Assembly: GCA_963693315.1 (NCBI GenBank)
Contig: OY856188.1
Span: 98,368,915-98,432,914, forward strand
Direction: 5' to 3'
Length of the DNA stretch: 64,000 nucleotides
From: Diogma glabrata
Lineage: Eukaryota > Arthropoda > Insecta > Diptera > Cylindrotomidae
The translations under genes were made by a program, and so were the position numbers. Of this stretch, positions 15,631 to 27,041 are shown one piece after another; position 1 is the stretch's first letter, and the number at the start of each line of letters is the position of its first letter. Under the pieces are notes generated by a model. The model saw nothing but the letters and a program-made list of their open reading frames with translations, did not search any database and had not been told where the DNA came from.

Positions 15631-17310
15631 AATGGGGCATTTCACGTGAACGGAACAACCAAAAAAAATGTTTCTTCAAATTTGGGGTTGATAGTACACC
15701 ATCAGAAAGCAGTTTTGAAATTTTTTTTGGATTTTTTGGCCAACACTTTTGCCGTCAGTGACGGTCACAAATTTGAAATTTTCCTAAAACGACAAATGCC
15801 TTTATTTTGTAGGCAATTTAATGCGTACAAAAATTTTTTAAAAAACTTTTAGTTCGTTAGCTTTTTTTCCCGCAGAATACGATAAAAATATTAAAAAAAA
15901 ATGTTGAGGGTAGTTTTTCCTATATTTAGGGGTTTTAAAGTTTAAAATCAATATTTCGAAATGTATGACACGTTTTTTGAAGTGAAACTTCTTTAGACGC
16001 GTTGTGCGATTTTGTATGGGAAAAAAATTATATTCAAGTCATCGTCACGCTAAATAAACATTAAAAGAAAGTGAGATAAATTCGTTTGTTATCATTTGTT
16101 ATTTTCTGATTTCTTATTCTAATTTTCCTGATTTATAATTTGTTTGATTTTTTCTTTTGTTGAATTTGATCTTTTTTTCGATTTATAACAGTGTATAAAT
16201 GTGGTATACAAAGTAAAGATTTTGTTGTATTTTTAAGTAATTTAAAAAATTAATTTTTGTCATATTTGATTTTTGTGTTTTTCTAATACTTTTTAATTCA
16301 GAAAATGAAATTGATAGTACGAATAACTAAGTATTGTTGAAATTAATGATAATATATTATATATAATTTTATTCTCTTGATTCATATTTTGGCTTTTTCT
16401 TGAATTTTTTGAATGTTTTTCTGAGTTAATAACAGTGTGTAAGTTTGGTTAAGCAGGTTGGATTTTGTTGTATTTAGACGATAGAAACACAACTATTTCA
16501 CAGTTTTATGTTTTCACTTCTGTCAGCAGTCCTCAAGACTGCCTTCTTTTTTTTTTATTCATTTTATTTATTTTATTAATTTCTATCACGTTATGGAAGT
16601 AGTATCGATGTGAGCGATAGAGGGCGGTGAAGTTCATAAAACAAAGTTATCATGTAGTTCTAAGACTTTATGATTTTTTTCTCGGAAATAGAACAATGTA
16701 GGAAAATTTTGCACATAGCAATTTTGACTTAGAATTTTACGTAAATTACGAATACATTTCTTGATTTGCAAAAGTTAAAAAATATTGGCCACCATATCGG
16801 AGCTGCCATTTTGAATCTCATATTTGTGACAGATAATGTCCCAAACAGAAACAGTTCTGAAAGATAATGTCCCAAACAGTTAATGTTAGTGATTAAACTA
16901 ACGTAGTTTAAAAAACAATAAAAGGTCTTCTTTGCAAATGAAACATAAGTCAAAGTCTCTAAGTAATGAATGCAAAGCTTCGATTTTGCAGAGCTTAGTA
17001 ATCCAAATATCATTCGAACGAATTCAAAGAGTTTGAAGGGTGTGACATATAGAACAATAATTGTCAACATGTTAGTTATTGATTTCATATTATTTGGAAG
17101 CTGGAATTTGTAAACTGTTATTTGGAAATGACTAAACACTCTTGGCTTGACTATGTGAGTGTTGACTATAATAAAAATATTCCTATCCTATGAATTCACT
17201 TAAAATGATGTTTAGAAATTTAATGCAAAAAAAATTCCCAATACATGTCCATTATAAGGTAAGTAAAGAGATTCAACTTAAATGAATAAGTGACGAAGAA
17301 AGTTCATATA
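15631..17310. other. AT-rich stretch without supported gene
   Basis: A 136-codon minus-strand ORF (16729-17139) is the longest frame here, but it shows no family motif I recognise and may be chance. A short direct repeat 'agataatgtcccaaacag' occurs at 16831-16848 and 16862-16879. Confidence 0.45.
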
Positions 17311-17327
17311 GGCATTAGTCATTTCTT

Positions 17328-17385
17328 CGATGGTGTAATTGATAACCGTGTCTGTTGTAACAGCATTCGAATCACGGCTCTGATG
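17328..17385 (+). repeat. tRNA-like SINE head, degenerate
   Basis: 'ggtgtaattgataaccgtg' resembles a tRNA A box region, and 'gcattcgaatca' about 36 bp downstream resembles a B box. The A-box part also resembles the head of the SINE at 19466-19547 (minus), including 'gtgtctg' directly after it. The interior is too short and mispaired for a functional tRNA. Confidence 0.4.
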
Positions 17386-17389
17386 AGGA

Positions 17390-18840
17390 AGGTTAGAACT
17401 TGCTCCTAAAACCGAATAGTGGTCTTACAGGAGTTTAATTACCCACAAAATCTCTAAATACACGTACATATATAAACATATTTAACTACTTCCTATAGTT
17501 TGGCAGCATTTCATGTTATGGAAAAAGTTATTATTGGATGAGTCCATGTACTTCAAATAGTATGAGCTTTGTTTTTCAATCACGACCTCATGCAAAATAA
17601 TGAGACTCCATCCCTCGGCAGTTTAAAATTCTTGTAGTAATTTTATGTCAAAACATTTAAAGTGAAGGTTTAGAGTACATTATGTAATACACATCAAACA
17701 ATTAATTATCTCAAAACCATTACACTTCCATTTAATTTAAAATAAATTATTCCAACAACATAGATTATTATACAATTACTACGTCTAACATCACAACAAA
17801 CACATAAAAAAATCAAATTTCAGACCAATAAATTCAGGTCATAATTAAAGACTATAAAGAAGATCTTAAATATATAATTTATTCATTTAAATTAATAAAA
17901 TATATTGAAAATGATTATAAAAAAATTTAATGTTATAAATTTATATAAACAAGAACAAAATGTCTAACTCCAATCGTTTGGTTTTCACATTTTTCTCATA
18001 ATTGTGAAATAATTATTATTTAGTAATTAAATAATTAAAAAATAAAATTACAGTTTTAAATTAAGTATATTCAAGCAAAGATTCATTTTAAAACTATAAA
18101 GATTTGCGCAGAATTTATTGATAATAAATTATGTTAAGAGAGCAGATAAGTAACAAAACTTAAAGTACTTTCAACATTATTTATTTATGACAATAATTTT
18201 TTTTTATACATATAAATATATTTATTTCACGTAAATTAAATTTAAAACTGGAATGAATTTAATTAAGTTTAAAATCTTCTTGTATGATTGAGATATGATA
18301 TTAAAAGTAGTTTTTTGAACAAAATTTTATTCACGTTGGTTGTGTTATTGATGAGAATAATTTAAAATAATAAAAATTATGTGATTGCTTGGTAACAAAT
18401 AAAGACGATTGAAAACGATTTTAAAATAAGGAAAACTTATAAACTGGATTGGAGATGAGAGACAATATCATTTAACCACTACCTTAAACCACATGATAAA
18501 TTAATTAATGTATTTGACAAATAATTAATTTATTTGCTGATTTTTATTTTATGCGTTAAACGATTTTTTTTTTCTTAAATTATTGTGTAATTACTTACCA
18601 TTTTTTTTAACTTTATATTAGAAAAAAAAAACGTACCGTATATAGGAGAAATGATTATTCATAAATCATTAAAATGTAAATTATGATAACGTAGCTACAT
18701 ATTTGCGTATTTTGTTTGAAATGCAAATTAATCAAATTGGGAGGACATTTAATAACTATTGTAAATTTGAATAATTTTTCAGGGAATAGAGATTTTTTCT
18801 ATGAGATTTATTTCAACTAGTCAAATATTACACTCAATTA
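17390..18840. other. AT-rich non-coding stretch
   Basis: Extremely AT-rich with long A and T runs. No ORF of note, no motif, and no repeat that I can link to another part of the window. Confidence 0.5.
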
Positions 18841-18844
18841 CTTC

Positions 18845-19332
18845 GGTCTGAAAGACCTAAGTATTACATTGTCGAGCCAAAAGTGAAATTCTTACTCCCA
18901 CTTTTTTGGTATTTCTCGACGTTTTAGGACCTACTAATTCTAAAAAAACAAAAAAAATATATGTCTTTCTCGTCACAAGTCACATGCGACGAAATCTAGA
19001 AAACGGCTGGAGGGATTTCAAAAATTTGTATTTCCAAAAACAAGGTATACATTATGGTAAGAGCCAAAAGGACGATGTGTTCGATAGCTGTCCCGGAAGT
19101 GTGTCAAAAAATGGTCAAGTATGTCAAAAAAAGGAAATTTGCATATATTTTGATTAAAAAACGTTCATTTTAAGTGATTACGAGTAAAAACATTGAATTT
19201 GGAGAAATTTTGATGGTCGGGATTGGTATGTGAGACCAAAATCTAGAATCTAGATTATTGCATTAAAAAAAATGTTGTCAAGTGTGTCAAAAGAATGATT
19301 TTCATTTTTTTTACCCAATTTTTTGGGAAAAA
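18845..19332 (+). repeat. Dispersed repeat body with TGACAC/GTGTCA motifs, copy 1
   Basis: Matches the reverse complement of about 58305-58690. Shared strings include 'ggaagtgtgtcaaaaa', 'aacgttcattttaagtgatt', 'acgagta', 'ttggtatgtgaga' and 'gtcaagtgtgtcaaaag'. Both copies have the 56-bp satellite on the same relative side (20520-21500 here, 57430-58300 there). The 83-codon ORF at 18906-19157 is not conserved as a frame and is not called a gene. Confidence 0.7.
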
Positions 19333-19349
19333 ATGAAATTAATTATTTT

Positions 19350-19910
19350 GGATTTTTGGGATCAATTAAACTCAAGTAAGTAAAGAAGTAATTGGATTTT
19401 TTTCAATTCAAAGGTATGGTTTGAAGTTTCTCAGAAAAAAACTCCAATTCACAATTTTTCGTGTTTCGGATGGGATTCGAACCTACCCTCGTCAGTGCCC
19501 GGCCCGAATCCTTGGGCAGACACGCTATCGATTACGCCGTTGAGACGATGAAAATTTCAAAGTTGAAACTTCTTCATCATTTATTTATTTTTTACTTAAG
19601 CTGAATTTTTCCACTGTCATTAGACTTCATATTATGGAAATGTTTTTACATTATATGGGATTTTTTTTTTGCATTAAATTTCTAGACAATACTTTGTGTG
19701 AATTCGTAGAATGGGGAACATTTCTATTCTAATTAACTTCCTAAGTCACGATTGTATAGTCATTATTGATTGTTTCCAATCAATGTGAAATCAATGGCTG
19801 ACACTTGGTCAATTTCTAGTCCTATCTGTATTAACATTAGACTACATTAAGGGAATTTAAATTTATTTTGGATTTTTGAAATCAATTAAACTCAAGTAAG
19901 TAAAGAAGTA
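19350..19910 (-). mobile_element. tRNA-derived SINE insertion with 17-bp target duplication
   Basis: The insertion is flanked by identical 17-bp copies ATGAAATTAATTATTTT (19333-19349 and 19911-19927), typical of LINE-mediated retroposition. On the minus strand it has a tRNA-like head with a perfect B box GGTTCGAATCC (19473-19483) and an A-box-like GGCGTAATCGATAGCG (19523-19538). A body follows, containing 'cctttgaattgaaaaaaat' and 'acttacttgagtttaattga'. The body's 3' segment appears twice, near 19355-19390 and near 19865-19910, so the insert looks like a partial dimer. Pol III transcription from the boxes is expected of the class but not shown. Confidence 0.75.
19466..19547 (-). repeat. tRNA-like head of the SINE
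   Basis: The reverse complement starts near 'gtctcaacggcg', carries A-box-like and perfect B-box promoter sequences at roughly tRNA spacing, and ends near 'cccatccgaaacac'. The acceptor stem does not pair fully, and its position at the start of a retroposed body argues for a SINE head instead of a working tRNA gene. Confidence 0.65.
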
Positions 19911-19927
19911 ATGAAATTAATTATTTT

Positions 19928-20519
19928 TATTCTCTTCCATTTAATTATATCAGCTTTATTTGTATGTTTTTTCGATAATAATAGTATGTATTATTGTATT
20001 GTTTTCTAACCTATAGCCTAATGAACTTAACCTATTGCCTAATGAAAATTTTATTCAATTGGTATGATTCCAATTGGTCAAATTGTTTTGATTTCATTAA
20101 AATTATTTTCAAATTATAATCACAATTGCTCAAAATTGTTTTGTTCAAAAATCAAATTTTAATTTAAATTCTCTTATTTCGTTTAGTTGAACTTGGTTGA
20201 TTGTATGAGTAGGGCGTTTTTTATCATCAGGGTTTATTTATTAAGAAATTTGATTTATCAATTAAAACAATAAAGATTTATTGTTTTAATTGAAGAAAAT
20301 GTTTTTATTTTTTATAATACACAATTCTTTTTTATAATAAAATCTTTGTCAGAGAATAAAGTATTGTAATCGATTCGTGAATAATGAATTTTATTCTCTC
20401 GCTAATTAAAATTCTCGCTCGTGCCTCGCTCAAATTTTAAACTTTTGCTTGAGAATAAACTACTACATTATTCACTCATTGATTAAACTACTATTATGGC
20501 ATGAAATCTAACCGAGCAT
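19928..20519. other. AT-rich stretch between SINE and satellite
   Basis: No gene. It contains a perfect 17-bp inverted repeat with 2-nt loop at 20258-20293. The stretch separates the repeat body (18845-19332) from the 56-bp satellite that directly adjoins the equivalent body at 58300, so it may be a further insertion. Confidence 0.5.
20258..20293. repeat. 36-bp palindrome
   Basis: Arms TCAATTAAAACAATAAA and its exact complement are separated by GA. AT-only stems of this type occur by chance more easily in AT-rich DNA, but 17 perfect pairs is long. Confidence 0.9.
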
Positions 20520-21500
20520 GAAATTGGACATGCAAATTTTTGATTTTGTTATAATTTTTGAAATTTTGAAAAAAGTTTGTATTTTTGATTTTGTAAGAAT
20601 TTTCGGAATATTTTTAGAGTTTTGAGTTTTTAAGTTTTAGTTTTTAATTTTATTATAATTTTTGGAATATTTTTGGAATTGTATTTTTAGTTTTGTTATA
20701 ATTTTTGCGATATTTTTAGAATTTTGGAAAAAGTTTTTTGAATTTCAAATTTTTGATTTAGAAAAAGATTCAAGTTTTGATTGTGTTATAATTTTTGAAC
20801 TATTTTTGGAATTTTAAAAAAAGTCTGTATATTGGATTTTGTTATGATTTTTGCAATATTTTTAGATGTATGAAAAATGTTTCAATTTTGTAAGAATTTC
20901 CGTAATATTTTTAGAGTTTTGAAAAAGTTTCAATTTTTGATTTTATTATGATTTTTTGAATATTTTTGGAATTTTGGTATTTTGGTTGGTATTTTTGATT
21001 TTGTTATAAATATTTTTAAAATTTTGGAAAAAGTTTGAACTTTTGAATAAATTAGTTATGAAATTTTGCGATAAACTTTGAATCTTACAAAAAATTTCAA
21101 TTTTTGATTTTGAAAAAAATTTTCGGAATATTTTTACAATTTTGAAAAAGTTTAAATTTTTGATTTCATTATAATTTTTGGAATTTTGTAAAAGGTTTGT
21201 GTTTTTGATTTTGTTATAATTTTTGACAAATTTTTGGAATATTGAAAAAAGTTTGTATTTTTGATTTTGATTTTATTTATAATTTTTGCAATATTTATAG
21301 AATTAGGGAAAAAGTTTTTATTTGTAAATTATGAATTTTTGCAATAGTTTTAGAATTTTGAAAAAAGTTTCTATTTTTGATTTTGTAAGAATTTTCGGAC
21401 TTTTCTTTGAATTTTTAAAAAGTTTAAATTTTTGATTTTATTATAATTTTTAGAATATTTTTGGAATTTTGAAAGATGGAATGAATTTTTGATTTTGTAG
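20520..21500 (+). repeat. About 56-bp satellite array, copy 1
   Basis: Tandem degenerate units built of 'tttttgattttgttataa', 'tttttggaatatttttag' and 'aattttgaaaaaagtttgta'. The same satellite in reverse complement fills 57430-58300. Units vary by substitution and partial deletion. No coding capacity. Confidence 0.85.
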
Positions 21501-21504
21501 TTTG

Positions 21505-22215
21505 CTGGGTGTATCATATTTTCACTAATTGATAGGTTGGGATCTCTTCTTCCAAAATACAGAATCTACATTCGTCCCTCGCCTCCACCCCAATGTTCTT
21601 AAGGTGTTTTTTTAAGTTTAAAGTGGCATGTAAGAACCCTTGTCAGTGTTGTCAGGTTGTTCCTATTCATCGTAGAGCACACTACTGCTCTCGTTTGATT
21701 AAACATGTCCAATCAACTTGCTCAACTTCCTTAAATTGCCTTAAGCCCACTTTGTTGTTCCAGGTTTAGGACCATTCCATTAAAATTTCATCCCTCATCC
21801 TTTTGTGGATGGCTTGTGAAGCGACAAAAAATGTTAAAGCATCTTGCCTTGCCAATTTGTCGGCTTCTTCATTACCAGTGATACCCACATGTCCAGGTAA
21901 TCAGTAAACTGTAACTTTGTTAGTGTTATCAAGCTTGTTTAGTTTGCTCACACAGTCTCTAACGATTTTGGATGTGATGGTGTATAAGCTTAACGCATTA
22001 ACTGCTGCTTGGCTGTCCGACAAGATACCAATTCTCTTGTTTTTATATTTTTTTTCTAATTTGAAGTCTGTGTACCTTTCGATAGCACATATTTTGGCTC
22101 ATAGTATTTGGCCATGAGCTCAAAGTATTTAGCCTTTGGTTCAAGCGCTCCTGCACCCACCCTGCCTCTGTCTTTGAACTGGACATTTCCTTTGAACAGG
22201 ACATTACCAACCTTG
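21505..22215 (-). pseudogene. LINE RNase H domain and C-terminal zinc-knuckle fragment
   Basis: Reading the minus strand from about 22215 downwards, RNase H motifs appear in order: SDSQAAVNAL (about 21990-22022, carrying a catalytic Asp) and GHVGITGNEEADKLAR (about 21847-21894). They match the 'PGH-x-GI-x-GNE-x-AD-x-LA' signature of RNase H in I/R1/LOA-type LINEs. Further on, 'ECRFCILEEE' (about 21540-21580) resembles the CRxC...E zinc-knuckle tail of such elements. A TGA lies between the two RNase H motifs (21901-21903), other stops follow, and at least one frame change precedes the knuckle, so this is dead. RT and endonuclease are missing. The adjacent plus-strand ORFs are shadows. Confidence 0.75.
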
Positions 22216-22404
22216 TATTCTATTATGATTGATAAAAACTTTGGAGCCAGCTTGGTCAAAAATTTATCACAGCACCACTTAAGTGATGTTGTCGTATCAA
22301 AGCTCGTGGTTGTGGCTGAAACGTACGTGGTTGCGTCCGTAAGTTATAAAGTTGCTGAGACTTTTAAACTTCTGTGTCCATGTTTTGTTTAATGCGGGAT
22401 TTGA

Positions 22405-23212
22405 TGATCGCTATTTGATCCGCACGATCAAGCTCTTCGTCAATAAGCTCACCAAGACTGTGAAGAGTTCGTAGTGTTGTATAGGTTTTCTATCCAAAAT
22501 TGGATGTTGACCAAATGACACGTAATGTCGAGTGTTGTGCTATGTATACTGCTGAACGTAGTGCATAAGCAATCTCTCCAAGATTAGAATCCCAGGTATA
22601 GTGTTGTCTCTTTATATAGGATTGAATGGCTGACAGTATTGATCTATTCACCCGTTCTGACGCATTGCTCTGGGACTGTAGACTCCAGCTTTTACATATT
22701 GGATGTTAAATTGGATTAAAAAACTTTGGAAAGATTTGTTAAGCCATTGTTTACCATTGTTACTATGTAGAAACTCTGGAACACCATAGGTAAAAAAAGA
22801 CTTCATTCCTCAAGAATGCCTTCACTGGAGGTAAAGTTTCATTTCTTAGAGGTTTGAGTAATACAAATTTAGACAGATGATTAAGGACAATCAAGAGCAC
22901 CGTATCCCTGGGTTTTGATCTGGGATACGGACCAAAAAAATCAATATAAATACGCTGCCATGATCGATCAGATACAAACTGAGATTGGATCGAAGGACGC
23001 GATGTCTGGTTTGTTGCCTTTGATGGTTTGCAGAAATCACAAGACAAGCCATAGTCATTAACTTGTGACGCCAAGCTAGGCCAGTAGTATGAACAACCAA
23101 TACTCTCCAAAGTCTTCTTCAGCCCACCATGAGCAGCTATACAATTATCATGATGTTCCTTGATCAAATCTGTAGTTAATAGCTTTAGTATCCAGAATTT
23201 TAACGTTGTCAA
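22405..23212 (-). pseudogene. Ty3/gypsy integrase fragment
   Basis: The 149-codon frame 22763-23212 carries the H2C2 zinc-binding module (EHHDNCIAAHGG ... CDFC) followed by the start of the catalytic core, IDFFGPYPRSK, with the first acidic residue of the D,D-E triad. Beyond the ORF end the homology continues in shifted frames to about 22410. There, 'GVPEFL' precedes an HSNNGKQ motif where family members normally have Asp (the second catalytic Asp appears as Asn). A frameshift follows before the Glu-containing block, and FGQHPILDRKP appears after a further shift. The protein would join cDNA to host DNA. At least two frame breaks plus the altered residue make it non-functional. Confidence 0.8.
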
Positions 23213-23332
23213 ATCGTTAGATACTGCATCAGCTTTAGGTTCTACTCACAGGTATAGGTTTCCATCCACCTGATTCACCAACGGCAAATGTTGGGGAGAC
23301 AGTTGTTCTTTGGCTATCATACCTTTGTAGTC

Positions 23333-23545
23333 CTAGTATCGATAACCCTTATTGTCGAGCTTTGCAATGTCATCATGATGAGCGAGTGTTGCGGTGAATT
23401 CCTCAGACGTGTCATCGTCTAGATGAGATAGAGCACCAGACACTACGTTTTGACTCTTCTTACTATGAATGAAAAAATTCATATGTTGGAGTTTTAAAAT
23501 ACATCTAGCTAACCGGAAACTCAAATCAATAACCACCAACAAAAT
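23333..23545 (-). pseudogene. Ty3/gypsy RNase H C-terminal fragment
   Basis: Minus-strand peptide FRLARCILKLQHMNFFIHSK followed by SQNVVSGALSHLDDD corresponds to the 'RLARW-x-L-x-LQ-x-x-x-F-x-I-x-x-x-x-G-x-x-N-x-VADALSR' end of gypsy RNase H. It lies upstream (in element orientation) of the integrase H2C2 module at 22763-23212, with a short linker between, the normal pol order. So the two are parts of one degraded pol gene. The stop before 23333 and the gap to the integrase ORF show decay. No RT is found upstream; the sequence becomes AT-rich anonymous DNA at 23545. Confidence 0.75.
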
Positions 23546-25435
23546 CTAAATAATCAAAAATCACTTACCCAACCAAGACATCTCCATTTAAAAATGATAT
23601 ATTGTGCTAATTTTACTGAACTAAAAATTATGCAACAGTCTATCCATGTTAGAGCAATTAAACGTAATTGTCATCACCTGATCAGAATAAGCTTTGATCT
23701 GTTTAAGGAATTTTGAATATTTACCTTTTTCGAAATCTTATTTTCTCACTACTCTTCATTACTCAATTTTTTTTCTCGTTATGATAAGTAGTAAAACCAG
23801 ATCTCTAAATTACAAAAAAAAACTAAACCGTCTATCTATTAATAAAACCACAAACTCATTAAATATTCAACTTTTTTTATCACGACAGTAAACATCAAAA
23901 GCAATTCAATAAATCTTTATCCACATCAATTAACATATACGAACAACAAAATATATCTTCATCATTTTCCACTTCAAAATGAATTTTCAATGAAAATTTA
24001 TTATATTTTCTTTGAGTTTTTTGATTAAGTGAAAGACGACATGTTTTTGTTATACATAAATGTATTACTAATGATGTAAAATAATGTTGTTGACATGAAA
24101 ATAAAAGTAAGAGTGAAAAACACCTGAGAAAATTTTGAAGACTATCAATAAAACTGGTTGAAAACTAACAAAAAAAAACTAACCTATAAAAAATCATTAA
24201 ATGTTTTTATTGCAAACAAATATTAATCAAAAAAAAAATATGTACGATTAATTCTAACCAGTTGGTTAGTTGGTTAGATGGATACATAATTTTTTTTATA
24301 TTTCATACATTTTGATTAATTATTTTAGAAAAAGAAAATAAATGCAACTCAACGAAAAAAAATTATTTTATTTTGATTTTTTAATTGTATGATGCGATAT
24401 GATCAAATTATCTGATTAAACTTTTTTTTACTTCATGCAATTATTTCTGCTTAACAGGTAGGTTTTGTTAGTTAGTTCGCTAGTTAGTTTATGATTAATG
24501 ATAGTTTTATTTTAACGATGTTTTTATTTTTAGAGTGAAATCGTCATTTTTTTTTTGTGTAATAAATGAATTAATTGTATTGTATTAAACTCTAACCTAT
24601 CTATATGAAAATTAATTAAAATATATATAAATCAATGAAATGGAATTCAGAAGCGCTGTCATATTTGTTTTTGATTTGTTTCAAAATTTTAAATAATTTG
24701 TTTTTTTATTACTTAATTCAGATATAATGGTAACGACTACAGTTGTCCAATCTGACATTTTGCTGATTATTAATTTAATTTGAATCAAACAAGTTTTCTT
24801 AGAAACACGTTAATAATATATTTAGTACAAACAAAAACGATTAAAATTGATTACAATTTAAGCAATCAAGTATATTACTTTATTTTCCTGAAAACAAGTA
24901 ATAATTTGTATTCATAAAACAGATCTGACCATCTTCATTATCATCAATAAAAAGTAAAAACATTAAATAATCATCTTTAATTCAAGAAAATATAAAATTC
25001 AATAATATTCAGTACAGTAACCGTTTTCCTTTATGTTATTATTTTACCGCTAAATACTTATGTGGAAATTAATTTTTTTTTATTAGAAACGACAAATAAA
25101 CGATCGCGTAAATACTTTTATTTATTAATTGATATATATTAATTTTGTGTTTAGATTATAATTTTAAAAAAAAAAAATTTCTATTTTTTATAATAAAAAT
25201 TAAATTAAATAAAGAAATAAATTTAAATTTCAAACGTTTTTATTTTCATTTAGCAGCCACACAAAAGTAAAAAAAAATATTTAAATAATCATTTATCTTA
25301 ATAATTAGATTTTCATAAATTCTGTAAATAAAACTGACAAGAGGTTTTGATTTAGAACACAAGCAGTAAAGTGGGCGAAAGGAGTTATTTAGTTACATGA
25401 AAAGTTTTGATGCTTCTATTTTTAACTTTAAGTGT
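23546..25435. other. AT-rich non-coding stretch
   Basis: No ORF with recognisable motif. Homopolymer A/T runs dominate. Nothing links it to other repeats in the window. Confidence 0.5.
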
Positions 25436-25559
25436 AAAAAAGTCAGTGGCGTCATTTCACCAAAATCTTAGGGGCGAGAATTTAAATGACATAAAAAGAT
25501 TTTTTTCGTAAAACATAACATACACATTTTTGTACACACATATATTTAAAAGCATTTAA

Positions 25560-25886
25560 ATGCATGGACTTAGAAATAAAAATAAAATGCTTTTGAGCTA
25601 CCTTGGCTACTCTGCTAGATCTTTGTCTTCTAGTGTTGTTTCATTGGAGCGAATGCCGCAAAGTTCTGCAAAATCCCTTCATTTGTTAAAAACAATTTTA
25701 AATTTAGTATCATCTCTGCATTGTTTAAGCATCAAGAAAGTAGTTTTAATTAAAGCGCTTGTGCTAGAAATTATTATATCTTTGCTTTGTAGCTGTTCAA
25801 AGAGTGAATTTGTAAACGACAGCAGATCGAGCAGCATAAAAAAAAGGATGGTTTTTCTATACGATCCCGGGCATCCCGGGGCTTAA
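25560..25886 (+). other. Unrecognised 108-codon ORF inside the hAT element
   Basis: The frame is Ser/Leu-rich with no motif I can name, and its minus strand carries many stops. It lies between the left hAT end and the transposase fragment. It could be chance or a scrambled part of the transposase region. I do not assign a function. Confidence 0.15.
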
Positions 25887-26099
25887 AATTTATGAGTTAC
25901 GTAGTCCCAGGATCCATAAAACACCACGGAATTGCAATCCCTACGTGACTCCCTTTATGACGAATCGTTTTTTTGTTTGTTTTCCTTTATTTGTCTCAGA
26001 GAGAGAGAGAGTTATGTCTACCCTAAACTGACCAGAGCCAAATCGTTAAAATGTGGGACAAAATGCAAACATTTTTTCAAATACTAACTAATTAGAATT

Positions 26100-26600
26100 T
26101 CTATTGCGAGAAAGTGGGACGGTGAAAACGTGCTAGCTAGATTGTGCATAAATTTACTATTTAATGCTTTCCTTTACTATTTGTTTACTATTTAATTCTT
26201 CATAAAACTTTTTTATGTTAATTGGACATTTTTCAACCGTTAGGAAATGTGCTTACAGTGGTTCGTATATTTTCAAAATTCTTTCTAGTGCTGGCATTAC
26301 CGCCAACCAGCAAGTTTCACTGTATCCAATAAGTTGGTTATGTTCGGCATTACTTTTGTCGTAGAACTCCTTCAACTTAAACCAGTAAAGACAGTAAAAT
26401 ATCCAAATTTTTTTAACCCTGCCATTTAAATCATCAACACTTCTTATTGCTTTATTTAGAATATGGGCGAATCCAATACTCAATACATTCTGGTTCAAAT
26501 TCGCGTTTAGCTTGCTTTTAAATTTTCACCCCTTGACGTGACACCACTAAAATTGGTGTTCGTGTTATCAGCGCAAATTGCAACTTACTTTTTGTCAATG
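26100..26600 (-). pseudogene. hAT transposase fragment
   Basis: Minus-strand order of motifs: CADNTNTNFSG (about 26540-26580, the 'DN-TN-NFGG' region of this hAT subgroup); then the ORF 26253-26498 with GFAHILNKAI (the 'HxxxN' region), LKEFYDKSNAE and SETCWLAVMPALERILKIYE, equivalent to the family's S-x-TRW-L-x-x-x-PA-x-ER block. After a stop comes KCPINIKKFYEELNSKQ-like sequence. These lie in the catalytic and helical insertion region. Frame changes and stops separate the pieces, and the first catalytic region and the C-terminal dimerisation domain are not seen. The gene is dead but fits the element's ends. Confidence 0.75.
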
Positions 26601-27020
26601 TTAAATAACAGCAAGAAAACAAAATAACAACAAAACTTGTTTAAGCTACTGGAGCTGGCAGCTTATAGCAACGCTTTTTTATGTTTATCTGTATCTATAT
26701 GTCTTTTAATATCATAATGTCTACTGTTAATTTGCAAATTCACTCCGACTGGGAATACAATAAACTTTTGCGTCATTATATTTTTATTTTTTTATAAAAG
26801 GATAGTCCAATTCAATATCGTATGAGAATTTACGTAAACATTTTCTATCCGTCTTGATTTGCAGGAGAACTTTTTAAATATAATTTTAAAAATTAGTATA
26901 AATTTACCTTTTGTAGTAGCTTAAAACTTTTTTTACACAAGTAAAGACTGCAAAACAATTGAAACAATTTATTTTAATCTTACTAAATAATTAATATCTT
27001 TTCTGTATTCTGTAAGTATA

Positions 27021-27041
27021 AGAGGTATACAGTATACCTCT
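27021..27041. repeat. 21-bp palindrome
   Basis: AGAGGTATAC, then A, then GTATACCTCT: ten perfect pairs around one base, inside the hAT element. Confidence 0.9.

Noticed and set aside
16729..17139. 136-codon minus-strand ORF
   Set aside because: Longest frame in its region but no motif or family resemblance; composition is typical of AT-rich chance ORFs.
18906..19157. 83-codon ORF in the TGACACAC repeat
   Set aside because: Frame not maintained in the second copy at 58.3-58.7 kb.
19466..19547. Functional tRNA gene on the minus strand
   Set aside because: A and B boxes are good, but the acceptor stem does not pair and it heads a retroposed body with target duplication; treated as a SINE.
22056..22392. 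Overlapping plus-strand and minus-strand ORFs as a host gene
   Set aside because: The plus-strand frames are antisense to LINE RNase H motifs and have no motif of their own.
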